Shown here: positions 58,917-64,000 of the stretch, in pieces | Position numbering within the stretch: the first letter of the stretch is position 1 | How the letters are laid out: every line of letters starts with the position of its first letter | Source of the DNA: Malachius bipustulatus | Taxonomy: Eukaryota; Arthropoda; Insecta; Coleoptera; Melyridae | DNA length: 64,000 nucleotides | Assembly (NCBI GenBank): GCA_910589415.1 | Contig: OU342635.1 | Location: 2,170,001-2,234,000 of the forward strand | Direction of reading: 5' to 3' | Made by a program: the position numbers and the translations under genes | The notes under the pieces: model-generated | The model's input: only the letters and a program-made list of their open reading frames with translations | Database searches by the model: none | What the model was told of the DNA's origin: nothing

Positions 58917-60739
58917 GTGTCTATTTTCAAATTAACAATTTAAATTGAAAGAAAATATTGAAGACGTTTTTTAGATATCCTGTTCGGCATTTCAACATAC
59001 AGTGGAGTCTCTTTAATTCGATCTTTTGCAGGAAACTCGTAACTTACTGATCAGAAATGAATTCCTGTAAACCGACCGTCACTGAAATTTGTTCCAGTTC
59101 GAACGCGCTATGCCTAACTAATTATCTAGGTGATTGTTAAAAAAATATTAAAAATATGTAAATCAAATTTTAATTACCTACAACAAAAAGTATACTCATT
59201 AATTTAAATTGGAATAAATTCAAGCTCATACATAATTCTAAAAATTATCAAAATATTACAAAAAAGTCAGTAAAACTTGTGGTTTTTCACTTTGTGTAAA
59301 AAATTCAATACATTTGGAATTATTCTCATGATTAACCACATTAAAAAAATATTCTGGCAATGAAATTCTTGAAAGAGAATTTAATGCTCCACAAGAAGCA
59401 TTAAAACAAGCAAAATAAAAAACCTGCATAAGAGATTTTCTGTGTACTATAAATTCTATAATAAAATATCCTCCCTCCTTACAAATAATAAATAATATGA
59501 ACCTTTATTTTGATTGTTTTATAATGACCTTACAATAATAAATGGACGAATAAAAATGTTGATATCACTAACTTACAGTTTTTTATTAATGCAAATAATT
59601 TGTTAAACAAGCAGGAGACTGTATTATAATACCTACAATTGCCAGTGCCACCAACAATACATTAGGAATTTAGTTTTTCCATTTGCTATTAACTGCAGGT
59701 AGGTAGGTCCTATTATAACAATAAATCACAGAAGTATTACATTTGTATCAATAACAAGGTTAAATTACTTATTTAGCTAAAAAATTATTTTTGTTACTGG
59801 ATACCTACCTACTTAAATAGTAACAACTATTTTAAACTGCTTACTCTTTGAAAAGAATACCTACACTTAGCAAAAATGAAACATTGAAAATAATTTCAAT
59901 GGCAATCTTTACAAAAGTCATAATGTGTTACGATAAGAGAACAGGAATTTATTTATCAATGACAATGATATTAAAAATTAAATAGAAGCAAACGAAAACA
60001 AGTAGGTGTTACAGAGGATAGAGGTATCCTGTATCACTGCTATTTTTATAGCTCAAGATTAGCACCATTTAACGGAAAATTGAATTAAACTAGCGATTCT
60101 AATTTGTGAAGTATATCTAATTGCTTTGCTATTATAGCCCAAACAATTTCTGTTTGATGTTCCTAAAATACTTTCGCAATTCTTGTAGACATATACCTAT
60201 ACAGCTGTTGGGAAATAGCATGTACCTAGAAAATTCTACAAAAAAATAAGACTTTTTTCCTATAAACTTATATGTCCAGACGTATACAGTGTGTCCCAGG
60301 ATGAGAGAATTTATAGATATAAAATCGAGTTGAAATTTGACCATTTTAGATCCAGGCCTGCTTGATTAGATAAGAAATTTTACAATATCATGTTTAATAA
60401 ATCATAAATGCCTTAATTGACAGGGAGCTAGGTAGCTGGTAAAATACCTCTTCTGCATGAAATATCGAAAAATTTTATTTAAAAAAGTTGCTCAGAACTC
60501 AAAATAATGCATGCAAGCCGAATTTCATAACCATGAGCCTACTTTGATTTTGTTTACATTTTTTGCAATATTTTCCATAATTTTATTCTGAATTTTTTAT
60601 TGCCATTTTTGCCAATATCTTGAAAACCGTTTTAGATACAATGTTCAGCTCTTGTGCACTCTTTGTGCTCATTAATAATATCCTTGTTTTCACTATAAAA
60701 TAAGTTTTTTTTTTTTTTTAATGAGTGGCATAAATTTTG
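58917..60739. other. AT-rich intergenic DNA
   Basis: No gene. A TACAGTGTGTCCCAGGATGAGAGAAT fragment at about 60287-60312 is a single end of the CAGGGTGTCC type without a partner. Confidence 0.4.
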
Positions 60740-61110
60740 GGTACTTTTTAAAGGTTAACTTCTACGCCACTGGAATAACTACGATTTTAAGAACCGCTTT
60801 ATATCCGCCCATGTTTCCCACACCAAAAAGGTACTCTTGGTTGACAGCTCTAAAGTGAACAGTTTCCAAGAAAAATTACATTTTATAAGAGAAAACACGA
60901 GTAATCACTTTAATTTTTTTCAAAAAGTTATACTTCTGTTAATAAATTATTGTTAAAAAAAATTAACTTTCTCAGAAACGGTCCACTTTGAGATGTCAAG
61001 CAAGAGTACCTTTTTAGCGTAGAAAACATGGACGGATCTAAAGCGCTTCTTAAAATCGCATTTATATCAGTGGCGTAGAAATTAGGGGGTTGTAACGCTT
61101 AAAGTACTCA
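60740..61110. repeat. Diverged inverted pair of the 210-bp intronic repeat unit
   Basis: 60740-60890 reads, on the minus strand, CACTTTAGAGCTGTCAACCAAGAGTACCTT and a GTAGTTATTCCAGTGGCGTAG tail; 60965-61100 reads TTTCTCAGAAACGGTCCACTTT, CAAGAGTACCTTT and ATCAGTGGCGTAGAAATTAGG on the plus strand. Both match the FBXO21 intron 1 unit with clear divergence. Confidence 0.8.
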
Positions 61111-61393
61111 AAATCTACGTCACTCAATTTTTTCAAAACCTTTATTATGCCTTTATATGCCCAGATGTAAGTTTATTAGGGGAAAAAGTCTTATAGAATC
61201 ATTGCCTTTTTTAGGTACATGCTTTTCTGGGCACCTGTATACCTAGGTACATAAAAATGTATACATACTTGTAAATTTCACAAATTTGGGATGAGTTTAA
61301 ACATTTTTTCTAAATATTGGTATTAAATTGTAGAAAAAAATCTGGATAATAACAATTTAATTAATTATTAGCTTAACAGCTTATCATAACTGC

Positions 61394-61613
61394 AATGGGT
61401 ATTATAAACGCTCATTAAGCTAATGGGCAGATTTCTGTGGTCGTTTCTGAAGCTAACATGGACGTCAAATCACTTTTTTTGACATTTTTGTAATTTCTTT
61501 CATGCCAAGAATCGCCAACTTGCTATATTTTCCACCTAAGGTCGATACCTTTTCTAAAAACGGCTCCAGAAACCTGCCCGTTAGTTTAATGAGTCTTTAT
61601 AATACCCACTGCT
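61394..61613. mobile_element. MITE with GGGTATTATAAA ends, copy 2
   Basis: Left GCAATGGGTATTATAAACGCTCATTAAG and right TTTAATGAGTCTTTATAATACCCACTGC are inverted repeats, with inner CAGATTTCTGTGG against CCAGAAACCTG. It matches the copy at 26396-26626, including GTCAAATCACTTTT/TTGACGTC-type inner sequence. Confidence 0.75.
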
Positions 61614-64000
61614 GGTGTTTCATTGGATTCAATTTACGATTGAATTTGAATTATTGTCTTCCCTATACGTCTTAGAGAGAATTATTGTTAAACTTGAAAA
61701 ACTGCTTCTGTTATTCCTGGTTCCTGTAGTAACTGCGATGGATATGTGATGGACCAGTTAAGATTATTAGTAAGGAAATCTTACTTTTCAATAAGTAAAT
61801 ATTCTAAAGTCAATTCATTAACTAGCTTGTTATGAAAACAAGTGTTGTTGTAATATTACACTGACATAGATAAATAATTTTACAATACGAAAGCCAACAT
61901 ACTGAGTGCGCCTATCTATCGTATGTGTGCCCTTTATAACGAAATGTGCGTGGGGTGTGATATTTTTGGAGACAAGTTGAAGGTATTTTTGAGTAATGTT
62001 TCAGGGACCGGGAGCTGATTTATTTATTCATTTGTTTATTTATTTGTTTTCACTTTGAGTTGGCCACTAATGTCGCAGAAAGCGTTAGTGTTTGGTTTTC
62101 GGTAATGTTGGTTTTTTAAAGTGGAAGTAATCTGTATCTATAATAGTATATTATGATAATTTTGTCTTTTGCTCTTTGTAATTGCTTGCATTGCTTTGTA
62201 TTCAATTATGTATGATTAATTTGCCTGTGTAAGTGGAATAATTCTGTTGGGCAAATAAATGGTTATTATTATAATGTTTAATAACAAGACGGTCACTCTG
62301 ACCAGGTACCAACCTTGCATAAAGCTGACTAAGGGTAAGCAATACGTTGGCATTGAACCAGCGATATAAAGGGTCAACCTTATTGGGAGCTGATACCATT
62401 TATATAGGCTACACTGTTTGACAGTTTCCATTCTTTGTGAATCTGTGTTTTAGGAAAAAATCAACATTTTAAAAATATTTTCAGCACAACACCACTTCCG
62501 GTTCCGACACGAACTTTGTTATTTTAAATGACAAATTTTTTTATGGATTCATGTTCCTCATCAAAAATTAAGTGACTTTAGTAAAACAACATAATATCGA
62601 TCTTCAAAATTGTTTTTGAGTTATTTGGATTTTTATGAATGTTTTGACACTGTCAGAGTCTCACTAAAACCGTGTTATCTACTAAACTGTATGACATAAA
62701 TTGATGAAATAAATTTTAGCCCACTAAAAAATTAACAAGTTATCACACAAAATTCGAGACATCAGAAGAAACGCGCAAAAAGTGATTGAAAATGACTTTT
62801 GAAATTTAGAATTTTACAATTAAAAAAAAAATCATTTTTTCAAATAGCACCCTGTATATTTTTTTATTTCATTAGATTGGAAAAAAAAACTAACTGTAAA
62901 ATTCTAAATTTCAAAAGTCATTTTCAATCACTTTTTGCGCGTTCTTTTTTAAAGAAAACTGGAGTTTTCTACGGCGTCTATGAGGAAAACAAAAGTTGAC
63001 TATGAAAACTCTGGGATCTAGTAGGCATAAAAACAATGTCAAGCAATGTCAATACGCCAATTTTCAAACTGAAGCTGCAGTAATAAAAAAGTTATTGCAT
63101 CAGGAAATAAAAAAAATGGAATTTTTTAGGAGCGGCCACAGATATCTTGACGGATTCGAGATGGCCACAAAATAGGGCATCTTTTCTCTAATTTAAGCGA
63201 CCCTGCATCTCTTAGCGTTCAGGAGATAGCCATGATAAGCTCTGGAAATAGAGGACACCTGCGATTACGACCAGTTACCTCGTATTATAGGTTTGCTAGG
63301 TGGATGAAGCAGGACCGTATCAGTCTCTCCAATTATGTTGCAATTTTGCAGAGAGGTAGGCAATCTCTCCAGAGACTTTTCAAATATTTCTGTGCAATAT
63401 ATTCTGAAATTATACACCCACGCTGTGCAATGTTTATTATTGTACAGGTGCGACCATCCAAAATGTGAACGCATTTTTGTTGTCATGGATGGAATAGTAA
63501 ATCACACTGTTCATTATAATAGCAGAGTGTTAATTTTTATAATATCGTGAAGTTTAAATGGAAGAATAAAATTTTGTCGTTCACATTTAGATGGCCCTAA
63601 TCTGCTCAAATAACACACATTGACAACTTTTGTATTTTCTCATTATAGGTGTGTAGGCCCTACCCCTACAGGTACAGACAGGTGCAAGTACCTTACATTA
63701 ATGCAAACGGAAACTAACAAACTTATTCAAAAATTTGACCGAAGTTATTTTGAGCTTCAATAACGATGCAGAACAAACTTAAAATCCAGTCAAAGCACGT
63801 AATGATTTTCCTGGTTTATTTTATGATTTGTAGATTTGTGAGATTTGTCAATTAATTATTATAAAGGCTAGAGATCCAATAAATATACCTAAATGGTAAA
63901 AAAAATTATACCCAAGGAATATTTTAAAATGAATAAAATTTACTGGTGAATAAGTAAGTAATGGTTAAGCAAAGTTCCTTTTTGAATTTCAAAATATCTA
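61614..64000. other. AT-rich region to the window end, no gene seen
   Basis: Short open frames here are not supported by splice or family signals. An inverted repeat at 62773-62942 is listed separately. A block of lower AT at 63220-63480 is unassigned. Confidence 0.4.
62773..62942. repeat. Inverted repeat with 47-bp near-perfect arms
   Basis: GCGCAAAAAGTGATTGAAAATG...AATTTAGAATTTTACA (62773-62819) is the reverse complement of 62894-62942. The spacer of about 75 bases contains ACCCTGTATA, the end motif seen in other elements of the window. Confidence 0.8.

Noticed and set aside
58582..58935. 117-codon frame ending past the right end of the hAT-like element
   Set aside because: It crosses the element boundary and target duplication and has no transposase or BED-finger motif, so it is a chance frame.
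1..64000. CRISPR arrays, operons, bacterial systems, tRNA or rRNA genes
   Set aside because: No regularly spaced direct repeats with unique spacers, no Shine-Dalgarno-linked gene runs, and no cloverleaf or rRNA segment recognised by eye. The intron-exon structure is plainly that of an animal.

Overview
The window is nuclear DNA from an insect, most likely a holometabolous one and plausibly a beetle. The genes are intron-rich with canonical GT-AG introns, intergenic DNA is very AT-rich, there are many short inverted-repeat transposons and truncated non-LTR elements, and an EpsinR gene carries a fused Tel2 exon, as known from Drosophila lqfR. The order is not proven from sequence. There is no CRISPR array, operon or rRNA gene, and I could not recognise a tRNA.

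Eight protein-coding genes can be rebuilt exon by exon with matching splice phases. (1) 241-12560 (+): EpsinR/CLINT1 (lqfR), with two phase-matched alternative last exons, one of them encoding a whole TELO2/Tel2 protein. (2) 21387-23379 (+): sorting nexin of the SNX7/SNX30 type. (3) 27229-31340 (-): LMBRD2, 11 exons. (4) 31375-31569 (-): BBIP1, the small BBSome subunit, ending 34 nt upstream of the LMBRD2 start codon, which suggests a two-cistron transcript. (5) 33113-34564 (-): an unrecognised protein with a C-terminal C2H2-type zinc-binding region. (6) 36957-39270 (+): SFR1/Mei5-like recombination factor. (7) 40083-40569 (-): mitochondrial ribosomal protein bS18c. (8) 43343-49102 (+): FBXO21, with F-box, SirB1/transglutaminase-like and YccV-like regions. 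A ninth complete gene, 54727-58013 (-), is a peroxisomal acyl-CoA oxidase of the ACOX3 type ending in SKL. These are mostly housekeeping genes for trafficking, DNA damage and recombination, cilia, mitochondrial translation, ubiquitination and lipid oxidation. I see no sign that they work as one pathway.

The rest is repeat-rich. Introns 2 and 3 of lqfR (710-7821) hold several foldback or MITE-like elements. 13.2-15.84 kb is a composite of long inverted repeats around a Ty3/gypsy-like integrase remnant. 16.8-18.06 kb carries head-to-head broken copies of a double-stranded-RNA-binding protein, possibly Staufen-like. FBXO21 intron 1 contains a 210-bp tandem array, and intron 4 a 655-bp inverted-repeat element. 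50.1-53.0 kb holds two truncated non-LTR retrotransposons, one with a clear 14-bp target duplication. 58.1-58.9 kb is a non-autonomous hAT-like element with an 8-bp target duplication. 59-64 kb has no gene that I can support.

The observations most worth a second look are the EpsinR-Tel2 fusion, the BBIP1-LMBRD2 pair, the dsRBD inverted pseudogene pair, and repeat families whose ends and target duplications can be read directly.
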